NCBI GenBank assembly: GCA_020634895.1
Contig: JACKAV010000008.1
Span: forward strand, 124,001-188,000
Source of the DNA: Anaerolineales bacterium
GTDB taxonomy: Bacteria > Chloroflexota > Anaerolineae > Anaerolineales > Villigracilaceae
Direction of reading: 5' to 3'
Length of the DNA: 64,000 nt
The position numbers and the translations under genes were made by a program. This document shows positions 53,180 through 62,306 of this stretch, piece after piece (the stretch's first letter is position 1; each line of letters begins with the position of its first letter). Under the pieces are notes generated by a model. The model was not told the origin of the DNA and made no database searches. It saw nothing but the letters and a program-made list of their open reading frames with translations.

Positions 53180-53799
53180 TATTTAATTCCTTTTATGGAT
53201 AACTTTTTTAGCTGTTCTCTTAGCTGGGTGGGGGATTGGTAGTGAATCGTATTAAACCCAAGTCTTTGTGCGGTTGTTATGTTGGGTGCAGAATCATCTA
53301 TGAAGAGACATTTATTTGCCGGGCGCCCAAATCTTTCGATGGCAATCTCAAAGATGGCGGGGTCAGGTTTTACAACGTTGTACTTGCCTGAAATGACAAT
53401 GTCATCGAAAAAATCAAGGAAGCCGTATTGCTGTTTTATGATCTCGAATTTCTCGACCGAAAAATTACTTAGCATGAATAACTTCCAACCAGCTTGCTGT
53501 AATTCTTTAACAAGCTCAATGGTTCCATCATGTGTTCCAGTTATGCTCTCCTCCCAGTATGTGTCATATGCCTGAATCAACTCGGCATACTGCGGGAATT
53601 CTTTTGAGAGTTCGGCAACCCCTTCGCGGAATGGGCGACCTGCATCCTGTTTTGCGTTCCACTCCGGGAAGCGAATCTGCTCGAGAAACCGGTCAACAGT
53701 TTTCAGGTCCGGGAGGAGGCGCTTGTATAGCTGGCGGGGGTCCCAGCCAATGAGGACATTCCCCAGGTCAAAAATGATGGCGTTGATATTTTGTGTCAT
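53179..53799 (-). CDS. HAD-superfamily phosphatase
   Basis: The 206-aa protein shows the four HAD motifs: FDLGNV with nucleophile Asp11 and general acid region at residue 13 (Gly, as in the YihX-like group), LSNFS, KPDPAIF, and IDDSAPN. The layout matches subfamily IA enzymes such as YihX (sugar-phosphate phosphatase) or 2-haloacid dehalogenases. Translation is coupled to the prenyl synthase downstream. It may act on a phosphorylated small molecule; a diphosphate role in isoprenoid metabolism is possible but speculative. Confidence 0.9.
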   Translation of the reverse strand: MTQNINAIIFDLGNVLIGWDPRQLYKRLLPDLKTVDRFLEQIRFPEWNAKQDAGRPFREGVAELSKEFPQYAELIQAYDTYWEESITGTHDGTIELVKELQQAGWKLFMLSNFSVEKFEIIKQQYGFLDFFDDIVISGKYNVVKPDPAIFEIAIERFGRPANKCLFIDDSAPNITTAQRLGFNTIHYQSPTQLREQLKKLSIKGIK

Positions 53800-53878
53800 G
53801 TTTGCGGCGATATTTTATCCGAAGAAATCAAATCTGGCGGTATAATCGCGCGATTGTAAATTGACTTGGAGAAGAACA

Positions 53879-54301
53879 TTGAGCCGACTGATCAACACCG
53901 ATTCTGTAGGAAAAGAGCGAACCCGCCTGTCGAAGTCCATTGTGCTTTGTATTCGGGAGCTTGCGAAGCAAAACCAGGTAACCCAAGACGCGAAGGACCA
54001 GGCTGCATATATTGCACTTGCGCTGCAGTCCATTTCAGATGGAATAGATGTTTCCGTTGCGGCTTGGGAAAAAAGGGATTATTGGGTGAAGGCTGACAAG
54101 TTCCGCATGGAGTGGTTATGGGCGGGGCAGTATGCAACGAAATTGAAAGAAGCCGTATTGTCTGATGATTGGGCGACGATTGCCACCATGCTGCCTTCGA
54201 TCGCGCAGAAATTCAACAAAGTGGAAATTGCTCCAAAGCACCGCTTGGGTACGCCGTGGACAAATGCCTATAAATTGTTGGCGCTGCATCAAAAACTATA
54301 G
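53879..54301 (+). CDS. Small conserved-looking protein of unknown function
   Basis: I do not recognise the family. The frame is open from TTG at 53861, but the TTG at 53879 has GGAG seven bases upstream (53868-53871) and gives a 140-aa protein starting MSRLINTDSVG, so I prefer it. The sequence is predicted mostly helical, with Trp-rich AAWEKRDYW and EWLWAGQ segments and a basic C-terminus. It has no signal peptide or membrane segment. A TATAAT at 53841-53846 may serve as its -10, and a perfect palindromic terminator follows. It is likely a real gene from codon pattern and signals. Confidence 0.75.
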   Translation: MSRLINTDSVGKERTRLSKSIVLCIRELAKQNQVTQDAKDQAAYIALALQSISDGIDVSVAAWEKRDYWVKADKFRMEWLWAGQYATKLKEAVLSDDWATIATMLPSIAQKFNKVEIAPKHRLGTPWTNAYKLLALHQKL

Positions 54302-54338
54302 AAAAAAAATCCCGAAGCAATTGCTTCGGGATTTTTTT
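54302..54338. terminator. Bidirectional terminator
   Basis: Palindrome AATCCCGAAGCAA/TTGCTTCGGGATT flanked by an A run and a T run, between convergent genes. Confidence 0.93.
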
Positions 54339-54347
54339 GTTTTTCGC

Positions 54348-54830
54348 CTATAGCTCGGTCAGGTGTACTTTTGTGTTATTCAACAATTCGATCATGTATT
54401 CACGGATGTGGGGGTTGAGGTAATGCCGCTCGAGGGTGGAAAGTGGAAGGAAGCGCGCTCCAGCCACAACATTGATGCAGTTTGCGGACCCGCATAAACA
54501 AATGAAGGGGGCATCCATTTGCCATTCTGTGGAAGGGTAGAAGAAGAAGAGTTCTTCGCCTTTTTCGATATCTCTGTACGCCACCATTTTCATATTCTCC
54601 GTGTCGAGAATGACATTGGGGTCGCAGGAATGGTTTAGCGCTGCAAGTTTTCCGACATGCGTATGCTTATCACGTCCGATCTGTACAGTAAAGCGGTTCG
54701 GCTCATTGGTAAGGTTCTCGCTTGGTATGTCGCAAATCACCTCACCTTTTTTGTAGGCTCGTTTTGTTGTCAGGGTTCTAAATTTATTTTCAGTTTTAAT
54801 TGTAAGTGTTTCCATTGTCGTAGTAGACAT
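54348..54830 (-). CDS. Bacterial SET-domain protein (putative lysine methyltransferase)
   Basis: SET enzymes transfer methyl from S-adenosylmethionine to lysine, mostly in eukaryotes. The 160-aa protein is a compact SET domain: LNHSCDPNV (65-73), the GEELFFFYPS segment with aromatic active-site residues (91-100), and a post-SET-like Cys set (Cys111, Cys113, Cys118) that could form a zinc site with Cys69. There is no extra domain, so target recognition is unclear; protein lysines or a small molecule are possible. AAGGAG precedes the ATG. It is divergent from the patatin-like gene across an AT-rich spacer. Confidence 0.87.
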   Translation of the reverse strand: MSTTTMETLTIKTENKFRTLTTKRAYKKGEVICDIPSENLTNEPNRFTVQIGRDKHTHVGKLAALNHSCDPNVILDTENMKMVAYRDIEKGEELFFFYPSTEWQMDAPFICLCGSANCINVVAGARFLPLSTLERHYLNPHIREYMIELLNNTKVHLTEL

Positions 54831-55033
54831 GATCTATATCTCCTTTGTAATTTGTACCTATATAAATTATTTGTAATTAGTATAGTCACAATAAATTTAA
54901 ATACAAGTATTCGAAATATACTATGATGATATTTTAAGGTTGCATAAATTACATGTTGTTTTTTGCCGTTTAAATTTGTAGAATAAATATACATATGTGT
55001 CCATCATGAATCTATCGCGTCGGAGGTGAAACT
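54831..55033. other. AT-rich divergent promoter region
   Basis: This spacer is much more AT-rich than the surroundings. On the minus strand TTGTAT and TATACT, 16 bases apart, could drive the SET gene. For the patatin-like gene only a good ribosome site (CGGAGGTGAAACT before the ATG) is clear. Confidence 0.5.
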
Positions 55034-58000
55034 ATGGCGTCCAACAAAGATGAATTGAAAACCCAAAAGGTTATTCCTCCCCTTGAGACGGAAACCCGTT
55101 TTGCGGTTGTGATGTATGGCGGTGTATCGCTTGCGATCTATATTTATGGAGTAACAAAAGAGCTTTACAGCATGGTTAAAGCTACGGCACGACTCCGGGA
55201 GGGAATGGAAAATGGACCGGAGACATATTTGATAAATGAAAGCGAATTATCAGGGACGGAAAAGATATATAGAAACATCGGGGAAAAGCTTGGTACAAAA
55301 TTTGTTGTGGACATCCTCTCAGGGACGTCTGCGGGGGGAATCAATGCAATATACCTTGCAAAAGCATTGGTGAATGGCGAATCCGTTGAACTACTGAAGG
55401 ATATTTGGCTGGAACAGGGCGATATTGGCAGATTGATCAATGACAGAACTTCAGCGGTTGATGGAATTAAATTGGAGGACCCGCCAGCATCACTGTTGAA
55501 TAGTCAACGGATGTACTACTACCTTCTCAAGGCTTTACATGAAATGGATCAAGGTGACAAGATTGAATCGCCAGACAATCTTTCCCCCTTTGTTGACGAG
55601 TTGGATCTCAATATAACCGCCACCGATATCAAGGGACTTACAGTTGACCTGCCTGTTTTCAACGCACATGTGCAGGAATATAAATATCGGAATGTGTTCC
55701 GTTTTCATTATTCAACAAACGATGCGGCAGGACGGGAATTCGAGACAAGTAAAAAGGGCGGAGAAAAAGATTATTTTAGCAACGACTTTATATCTGACAA
55801 CAATCCGTTTTTAGCCTATGCAGCGCGTTGTACATCCTCCTTTCCTTTTGCGTTTGAGCCCATGCGATTAAGTGACATCAAGGACGTCCTGAGGACGAGG
55901 GATTTCGAACGTTTTTATAAATATGCTCCTGAAACCTGGTCTGATTTTTATTATGATTACACAAAGTCCGGGGATGAATTTCCGAAACGTTCCTTTGGAG
56001 ACGGCGGATACATAGACAACAAACCGTTTAGTTACGCAACTGAAGTTTTATTGCGCCGTAGAGCGGACCATCCCATTGACCGCAAGTTGATCTATATTGA
56101 CCCTTCGCCTGAACACCCCCAGATCGATTTCGAACATTCGGAAAAGCCGGACGCGATTCAAAATGTCATGGCGGCGCTCATGTCTATTCCGCGGTATGAG
56201 CCGATCCGCGAAGACCTGGAAAAGGTCATCGAACGGAACAGGTTGATTCATCGGGTAAATGAGACCATCAGCAACGTTGATTTTGTGCCTGGTTCGAAAA
56301 AGGAAGTAAAGGATTGGCAGAAGGACCCGAAAAAGTGGGCAAATAAGTATTTTGACAAGGAGCTGATCGACTGGTTCGGTATCAGTTACGCAACCTATCA
56401 TCAGCTTAGGGTTATGGATGTGATCGAAAACCTGAAAGCCGCATTTTTACGTGTATTCAACTGGGAAGAAACAGGGGTTGAAGCGGACGACTTATACTCC
56501 CTGCTTTTGGGATGGCGCCACGCCTACTATTCCATAGACCCGAAACAGTCCGAAACGCATTGGTCTGAAAACGACATCCTATTCAGGTTGGATACAACCT
56601 GGCGGATGCGCCGAATCTCGTTTTTGCACAATATCATCAACCAGATTCTGAAAGCCGTCTATTTGGTCGATGATGGCACAAAACTTGATGAGAAGAAAAA
56701 AACGTTTGAAAGAGCAGATCAAATTCTCAAGGCGGGTGGAATTCAAAGTGGGCTTTCAGGATTTAAAGATAAAGAGGCACTCAAGAATGAATTGTCAAAG
56801 ATCAAACGGGAATTGAACGATGCCTATGGATATCTGCGCGCAAGGGGGCGAAAAGTACGTTCCAAGAGATTGATGGATGAGAAGCAAACAGATGCACATT
56901 TGAATGATTTTGTGAACGAATTGGCAAAGTTAAAAGCCATACTGGGCGCGAAAGCGGGCAACAATGGCACTAAACGATTGAATCTCCTGGCGAAGGAAGC
57001 GCGCGAGAATATGCGTACAAAAGCGGAACCGTCACCATCTCTGGTTGCGGTGTTTGAGCAGGTCGAGAATGCGACCAGTTCGCTGGCGGAGCATCTGCCA
57101 AACCCGAAGAGGAAAGGCTATGTTTGCCAGACGCTTTCTTTCGCGAGCCACAAGATCAAGACAGCGCTTGGCGTGAAGCCAAAAACATCCAATGTCAAAG
57201 ACAGGCGAACGCCCATCCAAAAATGTTTATGGCATTACCTTGATACATTCGAATATTATGACATGCTGATCTTCCCGATCTATTACGGTACGGATGTGGG
57301 TGAGAGCGATGAGGTCGAGATCATCCGCGTCAGTCCGGAGGATGCGACCAGTCTTGTTAATGAGACCGGGGCAAAAGGGAAAAAGAAGCTCGCAGGGACG
57401 ACGCTTGCAAATTTTGGCGCTTTCTTTGCAAAAGAGTGGCGCGAGAACGACATGTTGTGGGGGCGTCTCGATGGAGCAGAATGTATCCTCAAGGCAATGC
57501 TTCCTGAGGGGACCGAGCGGGACGGGTTCATCCATGACTTACAGGTTGCGATCCTTCAGGAAGACATGGTCGCTCAAGATGAAGCCGCCATATACAATGC
57601 TAAAAATAAAACAGAAAGAGCAGAGAGGGAGAAAGAACTTTTAGGAAAATATTCAGCCCGGTACGGTTTGAAGGAAGGTGAAAAGAAAAATTTATTAAGT
57701 GCCTTGACCAGATTATCTGAACCGGAAGCCCTGCACAAACATTTCAAGGATAATTATGAAATTGATCGAAGTTTCCCGCCGAAGGAAACATTGGATGCCG
57801 GGTCGCGTGCTTTGAGAGTCGTTGGAAATTTGCTAAATGGGCTGTCAAGTACGCATAAGAACTTTTCCACCCCCGCAAAATGGCTGACTTCTGCCGGAAG
57901 CATTTTCGCTGGAATCACTTCCGCGATTTTGCCCAACTCAATAGGGAATTATCTGGTTGCCGGCTATTGGGTTTGGTTGGTATATGTGTTCGAGATGTTA

Positions 58001-58300
58001 ATGATCGGCACAGGCTTGCTTGTCAACTCGGACGGTATGCTGCAATTGGGTGTAACCTTATTCGCCGCCACCTTCATCACTCATTTGTTCATAAACTTTA
58101 CGAATAATCTACTCGCCAAAAAACCAGGCTGGACGCGCTTTCCGATCCTGCTTCTCGCAGGGATACTTGGCTTTGGCTTGTTGGTGTTTATCCTATTCCT
58201 GTTGTATGTCGGCTTGCTGGATGTCGGTTTGTTGTCGCTACCATCTGGTCCCATTGGCGACTGGCTCGAAAAGATCATTCTTACCAACACAATCAATTAG
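55034..58300 (+). CDS. Large patatin-like phospholipase with C-terminal membrane segments
   Basis: Patatin-like enzymes are Ser-Asp lipid acyl hydrolases. In this 1088-aa protein the oxyanion loop YGGVSLAIY lies at 28-36, the nucleophile elbow GTSAG at 97-101 (Ser99), and the catalytic Asp in DGGYIDNKP (Asp323). The middle (about 370-900) is charged and helical and resembles long patatin-related proteins of actinobacteria and proteobacteria (DUF3376 type). About four membrane segments lie between roughly 950 and 1075. The role could be membrane lipid turnover or defence, but nothing here proves either. The stop overlaps the convergent radical SAM gene by four bases. Confidence 0.88.
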   Translation: MASNKDELKTQKVIPPLETETRFAVVMYGGVSLAIYIYGVTKELYSMVKATARLREGMENGPETYLINESELSGTEKIYRNIGEKLGTKFVVDILSGTSAGGINAIYLAKALVNGESVELLKDIWLEQGDIGRLINDRTSAVDGIKLEDPPASLLNSQRMYYYLLKALHEMDQGDKIESPDNLSPFVDELDLNITATDIKGLTVDLPVFNAHVQEYKYRNVFRFHYSTNDAAGREFETSKKGGEKDYFSNDFISDNNPFLAYAARCTSSFPFAFEPMRLSDIKDVLRTRDFERFYKYAPETWSDFYYDYTKSGDEFPKRSFGDGGYIDNKPFSYATEVLLRRRADHPIDRKLIYIDPSPEHPQIDFEHSEKPDAIQNVMAALMSIPRYEPIREDLEKVIERNRLIHRVNETISNVDFVPGSKKEVKDWQKDPKKWANKYFDKELIDWFGISYATYHQLRVMDVIENLKAAFLRVFNWEETGVEADDLYSLLLGWRHAYYSIDPKQSETHWSENDILFRLDTTWRMRRISFLHNIINQILKAVYLVDDGTKLDEKKKTFERADQILKAGGIQSGLSGFKDKEALKNELSKIKRELNDAYGYLRARGRKVRSKRLMDEKQTDAHLNDFVNELAKLKAILGAKAGNNGTKRLNLLAKEARENMRTKAEPSPSLVAVFEQVENATSSLAEHLPNPKRKGYVCQTLSFASHKIKTALGVKPKTSNVKDRRTPIQKCLWHYLDTFEYYDMLIFPIYYGTDVGESDEVEIIRVSPEDATSLVNETGAKGKKKLAGTTLANFGAFFAKEWRENDMLWGRLDGAECILKAMLPEGTERDGFIHDLQVAILQEDMVAQDEAAIYNAKNKTERAEREKELLGKYSARYGLKEGEKKNLLSALTRLSEPEALHKHFKDNYEIDRSFPPKETLDAGSRALRVVGNLLNGLSSTHKNFSTPAKWLTSAGSIFAGITSAILPNSIGNYLVAGYWVWLVYVFEMLMIGTGLLVNSDGMLQLGVTLFAATFITHLFINFTNNLLAKKPGWTRFPILLLAGILGFGLLVFILFLLYVGLLDVGLLSLPSGPIGDWLEKIILTNTIN

Positions 58301-59502
58301 AACATGGATGTTTGTACGTCAGCCCGCCTGCCGTTGAGCAGGATGTAAGGCGCGGCTCTTTCTGCGATGACGCCGAGTCTTTTCAACGTGGAGAGATCCC
58401 GCAGCTGACGGATTTTTCGCGCGGATAGAATCGCTTCGGCGCCTTTGTGTCCGATGCCGGGGACGCGCATCAACTCACGACGGTCGGCTCGGTTGATCTC
58501 GACCGGAGATTGAGTCAGGTTTATTTGAGCCCACGCAACTTTCGGGTCCGTGTGAAGCGGAAGGTTTTCATCCGAAGTGAAGGGCAGGTCTTCGAGTTCG
58601 AATCCGTAGTCCCGTAAAAGGAACGAGGCTTGATAAAGTCTATGCTCGCGCATGGGGTCAACGGCGGCTTTATTTTCGAGCGGTGTGTCGACGATGGGGT
58701 GGAAGGCGGAAAAATAAGCGCGTTTGAGGCGGACATTTTTCATCAGCCATTGCGTGGTGCCAAGCAATTCGAGGTCGCTTTCATCGGAGCCGCCGGCGAC
58801 AAACTGCGTAACTGTGGATGGATACCTTCCGTTCCAGAACTTGTAAGCCGGGACGTTGCGTCGAATCTCTTCAACCCAGCGCAGCGGACGGAGCAGTTCT
58901 TCCATGAATATTTTATGGGGCGCAAGCCTGGCGAGCCGTTCGGTGTTAGGCGCTTCAAGATTGACCGAGACACGGTCGGCTAATTGCATGGCGCGATATA
59001 CCTGCTCTTTTTCAGAACCGGGCATGATCTTGAGATGCAGATAGCCTTTGAAGCGGTGCGTTTTGCGCAGGATCTCGGCGGTGGCGAGCAATTTGTCCAT
59101 CGTGCGGATTCCGCCGGCGGCGATGCCGGAACTGAGGAATACACCTTCGGCAAAACCGCTGGTATTCAATTTGCTGAAAAGCCCTGCAAATTCATCGGGC
59201 TTGAATGTGGCACGGCGAAAATCCCGACCAGCGCGAAATGGGCAATAAAAGCAGTCCCGTTCACAGGCGGAGGAGAGCAGGGTTTTTAGTAATTTGATCT
59301 GTTTGCCGTTGGGGAGTTGGGCGGGGTGGACGAACGCCTGATCCTGTTCTTTCGGGGTAAAACATTCGGGGCGCGTGGGACTTTCCCTTTTTTCCGCGTC
59401 GGGTTCAAAGGACATTTGAGACGAGAGAAACTTCAGGCGTGCTAATGAGTCCACGCCTAGATTATAGAACAAATATTCTATTTTATCAAGACGATCTCTC
59501 AT
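58297..59502 (-). CDS. Radical SAM protein with helix-hairpin-helix (putative DNA repair/modification)
   Basis: The 401-aa protein binds a 4Fe-4S cluster through CERDCFYC (Cys80, Cys84, Cys87) and makes a 5'-deoxyadenosyl radical. A C-terminal helix-hairpin-helix unit (INRADRRELMRVPGIG, about 343-372) suggests DNA binding. The whole matches the family annotated as putative DNA modification/repair radical SAM proteins, usually next to a uracil-DNA glycosylase-like gene. That partner is not adjacent here. The reaction is unknown. Confidence 0.9.
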   Translation of the reverse strand: MRDRLDKIEYLFYNLGVDSLARLKFLSSQMSFEPDAEKRESPTRPECFTPKEQDQAFVHPAQLPNGKQIKLLKTLLSSACERDCFYCPFRAGRDFRRATFKPDEFAGLFSKLNTSGFAEGVFLSSGIAAGGIRTMDKLLATAEILRKTHRFKGYLHLKIMPGSEKEQVYRAMQLADRVSVNLEAPNTERLARLAPHKIFMEELLRPLRWVEEIRRNVPAYKFWNGRYPSTVTQFVAGGSDESDLELLGTTQWLMKNVRLKRAYFSAFHPIVDTPLENKAAVDPMREHRLYQASFLLRDYGFELEDLPFTSDENLPLHTDPKVAWAQINLTQSPVEINRADRRELMRVPGIGHKGAEAILSARKIRQLRDLSTLKRLGVIAERAAPYILLNGRRADVQTSMF

Positions 59503-59543
59503 TAATTCATGGTCTTCTCAAAATCTGAAACTCAGAGATTCTT

Positions 59544-59590
59544 ATCCGCTAATCTCCGCAAATTCACGCGGATTTTTTGTTTTTTTTCGC
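59544..59590. repeat. Inverted repeat with T-rich tail in the spacer
   Basis: ATCCGC (59544-59549) is mirrored by GCGGAT (59568-59573) and followed by a T-rich stretch on the plus strand. It would look like a terminator, but no plus-strand gene ends here, so it may be a repeat remnant. Confidence 0.4.
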
Positions 59591-59666
59591 GAAGCTTAGC
59601 GAAGATTGGCGGACTCATTTTAACTTTGAGAAAGCCTTGCTCAGAAATTGTGGGCTTAAGTGATAT

Positions 59667-61115
59667 CTATTTTCGTTCTGCGGGAAGCGTCACAATGAAA
59701 GTCGTGCCGTGGCCAAGTGTGCTTTCTACGGTAATCTCGCCGCCATGCTGTTGGGCGATCCATTGCGCGATAGCGAGACCCAGCCCCACGCCCGATGGGG
59801 AAGGGGAGCCGTCCGATTCGCGGACGCGGGATTTATCGACGCGGTAGAAGCGGTCGAAGATGTAGGGCAGGTTTTCCTTCGAGATGCCGGGTCCGCTGTC
59901 TGAAACGCGCACCCAGGCTTGGGTCCCGTTCGAGGCGAAGCCCGTCTCGATCTGTACCTTGCGTTCGGAGTCCCCTCCATTTTTTGCGGTGTATTTGATC
60001 GCGTTCTCGATGAGATTGCTCAACATACGGGTAAGGTGTTGACGGTCGCCGGAGATAAGGACATCGGGGAATTCTCCCGCCTCCAACCTGACCTGGTGCT
60101 TTGCTGCCAACCCGGAGAGGCGTTCGATCACCTCGAGAGTGAGTTCGCTTAGGTCCAGCGCTTCCTCTCTCAGCACAGATTGATCTGAATCCATGCGCGC
60201 CAGGAGAAGCAGGTCGTTGACAAGGTGGGTCATGAAGTCATTTTCAGACTGGATGACCTTGAGCGTTTTTTCGTACTCCGCCTGTTTCAGCTTGGATGAA
60301 AGCGCGTATCCCAACTCCAGGTTGATGATCGTGAGCGGAGTACGCAGTTCGTGGCTGGCGTCGGCGGTGAACTGACGCTGGCGCGTGAAGGCGGCATCGA
60401 GACGTGAAAGCATGCCGTTGAATGTTTTTGCCAACTGCCCGATCTCGTCTTCCTGGTTGAGGTTCAGCCGTAAACTCAGGTCTGAGCCGCTGATACGCTG
60501 CACAGTCTGGGTAATGTCGCGCACCGGGCGCATGGCGCGGTCTGCGAGCCAAAAGCCGCCGAGCAGTGCGACGGTCAATGTGATGAGACTCCCGATCAAC
60601 AGGGTCAACGTCAATCGCTGCAACTGTCCGCGCGGGTCGAGCGGAGTGCCGATCAAAAAATACCCTGCGGCTGCATCCGTCCCTTCGATGGGCACGATCC
60701 GAAAAGCATAAGGGACGTTTTTATCGTTCTGTGAAACTCCGCCGTTGATCACGCCGTGATTATGTTCAGGTTCGTTGAAAACGATATTGGAAATGTCATT
60801 CAGCTCGGTGGGTCCCCAAATGCGGACGTTATGCCCGTCGGCGCCGAGGAAGATGAGAACTTCATTCTCAGCCAGAACGTTTTGGTCGTTTTCGCTAAAG
60901 AGCTTCTGAAGCGCTTCCGGAGAAATATTACCGACCTGGCGATTAATGGACTCGAGTCCTTCCAGTTCGTTTTCCAGCCGCGTCACCGCTTCAAGACGCA
61001 GTTCATGCAGTTGACTGGCGTAGATGAACGCACTGAACGCCAGAAGTATCACGATGAGAATGAAGGAAAACCAGAGCACCAGCCGGAACCGAATGCTTGC
61101 AAAGAACGCTCTCAT
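59667..61115 (-). CDS. Sensor histidine kinase of an OmpR-type two-component system
   Basis: The ATG at 61115 overlaps the regulator stop by four bases (ATGA) and begins a clear membrane anchor; an upstream in-frame ATG lies within the regulator gene and is rejected. The 482-aa protein has membrane segments at 11-33 and 168-191 with an extracellular loop of about 130 residues, HAMP (192-245), HisKA with His255 in SHELRTP, and an ATPase domain (N box IENAIKYT, DSGPGIS, GVGLGLAI). The stimulus is unknown. The pair is divergent from the ApbE/ferric-reductase-like operon. Confidence 0.94.
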   Translation of the reverse strand: MRAFFASIRFRLVLWFSFILIVILLAFSAFIYASQLHELRLEAVTRLENELEGLESINRQVGNISPEALQKLFSENDQNVLAENEVLIFLGADGHNVRIWGPTELNDISNIVFNEPEHNHGVINGGVSQNDKNVPYAFRIVPIEGTDAAAGYFLIGTPLDPRGQLQRLTLTLLIGSLITLTVALLGGFWLADRAMRPVRDITQTVQRISGSDLSLRLNLNQEDEIGQLAKTFNGMLSRLDAAFTRQRQFTADASHELRTPLTIINLELGYALSSKLKQAEYEKTLKVIQSENDFMTHLVNDLLLLARMDSDQSVLREEALDLSELTLEVIERLSGLAAKHQVRLEAGEFPDVLISGDRQHLTRMLSNLIENAIKYTAKNGGDSERKVQIETGFASNGTQAWVRVSDSGPGISKENLPYIFDRFYRVDKSRVRESDGSPSPSGVGLGLAIAQWIAQQHGGEITVESTLGHGTTFIVTLPAERK

Positions 61116-61789
61116 GACTTCTCCCGTTTGATGCGATACCCCGAGCCGCGGATGGTTTCGATCAGTTTGACCTCGAAGGGATCGTCCACTTTGCGGCGCA
61201 GGCGGCGGATGTACACGTCCACCACGTTCGACGCGACATTGGCGTCGTAACTCCAAAGACTGTTCTCCGCCATTTGGCGCGTGATGAGACGATTGGGGTG
61301 CCGCATAAGAAACTCCAATAAAGAAAACTCTCGAGAAGTCAATTCGATGCTCTGCCCGTCACGTTCCACTGTATGGGCGGCGGGGTCCAGCGTAAGATCG
61401 GCGATCTTTAGAACGGAATTCTTATCTGTAGATTCGCGCCGTAACAAGGCGCGGAGACGGGCGCGCAATTCTTCCATTTCGAAGGGTTTGACGAGGTAAT
61501 CATCCGCGCCGCTGTCCAAACCGGCGACGCGGTCTGAGAGGGCGTCACGGGCGGTGAGCATCAGGATCGGCGTGGTAACTCCGTTGTCACGCAGGTCGCT
61601 GCAGACTTGGATGCCGTCCTTTTTGGGAAGCATCACATCCAGAATGATCAGGTCGTATTGGGTGACCGTTGCGAGGTCTTCGCCTTCCATCCCATCAAAA
61701 GCGGCGTCGACTGCGTAGCCGTCGCGTACCAAATTGCGCTGTAGTGATTCGTTCAGGCGCTGGTTGTCTTCGACAAGTAGTAATCTCAC
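61112..61789 (-). CDS. OmpR/PhoB-family response regulator
   Basis: I choose the GTG at 61789, which begins the receiver at RLLLVEDN; longer in-frame starts would run into the divergent gene. The 225-aa protein has a receiver with phospho-acceptor Asp51 in LDVMLPKKDG and Lys in VKPF, followed by a winged-helix DNA-binding domain (SREFSLLEFLM, then VDVYIRRLRRKVD and the GSGYR wing). It controls transcription after phosphorylation by the kinase encoded next. The CTGTCAT direct repeat at 61858-61875 in the divergent spacer is a strong candidate binding site. Confidence 0.94.
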   Translation of the reverse strand: MRLLLVEDNQRLNESLQRNLVRDGYAVDAAFDGMEGEDLATVTQYDLIILDVMLPKKDGIQVCSDLRDNGVTTPILMLTARDALSDRVAGLDSGADDYLVKPFEMEELRARLRALLRRESTDKNSVLKIADLTLDPAAHTVERDGQSIELTSREFSLLEFLMRHPNRLITRQMAENSLWSYDANVASNVVDVYIRRLRRKVDDPFEVKLIETIRGSGYRIKREKS

Positions 61790-61857
61790 TCTTATGAAAT
61801 CTCCGCAAAAATTGTAGCACGACCCGGCGGCGAATGGGCAAAATGCCTCTTTCGGGT

Positions 61858-61875
61858 CTGTCATCCAACTGTCAT
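61858..61875 (+). promoter_or_regulatory. PHO-box-like direct repeat, predicted operator of the adjacent regulator
   Basis: CTGTCAT (61858-61864), four bases, CTGTCAT (61869-61875): two identical heptamers on an 11-base period, as in E. coli PHO boxes bound by PhoB dimers. A -10 (TATACT, 61886-61891) lies ten bases after it, so the repeat covers the -35 position, the usual layout for activation by this family. Confidence 0.8.
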
Positions 61876-61885
61876 TTTGGCTCGC

Positions 61886-61891
61886 TATACT
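61886..61891 (+). promoter_or_regulatory. -10 box of the ApbE/ferric-reductase-like operon
   Basis: TATACT without a consensus -35, which is consistent with an activator-dependent promoter. Predicted start near 61898. Confidence 0.65.
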
Positions 61892-61926
61892 TTTAGGCAT
61901 CAACACCGAAAGAAAGCGAGGACAAC

Positions 61927-62286
61927 ATGCACAAATCCATTCCCGCAATTCTGGCAGCCTTTGCCATGACCTTTATTACCGGAGCCATCGTCCTGATGGT
62001 TGGCGGAAACGCGCTGCTAAACAGCAACGGCATCAAAGTATCGGATGTGCCTGCCAACTCACAAACGACACAGGTCGATCAAACCGCACAGCAGATACAG
62101 GACCTGCAAAATCAGGTCGCGGAATACCAGGCACGCGAAACACAGTATCAAGCCCAACTCAACGATGCGGCGAACCGTCTCAGCACTGCGAATTCGCAGT
62201 TGCAGCAATATCAAATGCTGCTGGCGGCGCTGCAGAACCGGGGCATCATCACCATCGATGACGGACGAATCTTTATTAATCGGTAA
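61927..62286 (+). CDS. Small membrane-anchored coiled-coil protein
   Basis: I do not recognise the family. The 119-aa protein has a signal anchor at about 7-30, then a Gln-rich coiled coil (about 48-100) that would lie outside the cytoplasm, and a short IITIDDGRIFINR end. GAGG precedes the ATG by five bases. It is the first gene of the operon with ApbE and a ferric-reductase-like protein, so it may organise or scaffold that redox assembly. Gln-rich repeats (QDLQNQ, YQARETQYQAQL) are the only notable feature. Confidence 0.8.
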   Translation: MHKSIPAILAAFAMTFITGAIVLMVGGNALLNSNGIKVSDVPANSQTTQVDQTAQQIQDLQNQVAEYQARETQYQAQLNDAANRLSTANSQLQQYQMLLAALQNRGIITIDDGRIFINR

Positions 62287-62306
62287 GTGAAACAAAGGAA
62301 CTCATT

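Noticed and set aside
54348..58300. Call of a CBASS-type or other known defence system for the SET/patatin pair
   Set aside because: No cyclic nucleotide synthase, ubiquitin-like gene or other hallmark partner is nearby; the patatin is of the long membrane type.
61116..61256. N-terminal extension of the sensor kinase to 61256
   Set aside because: It lies fully inside the regulator gene in another frame; the ATG at 61115 gives the usual 4-base overlap and a membrane anchor.
61790..61948. N-terminal extension of the OmpR-type regulator to 61948
   Set aside because: It would overlap the divergent operon's promoter and first gene and adds Cys-rich sequence not found in the family; GTG at 61789 fits the receiver start.
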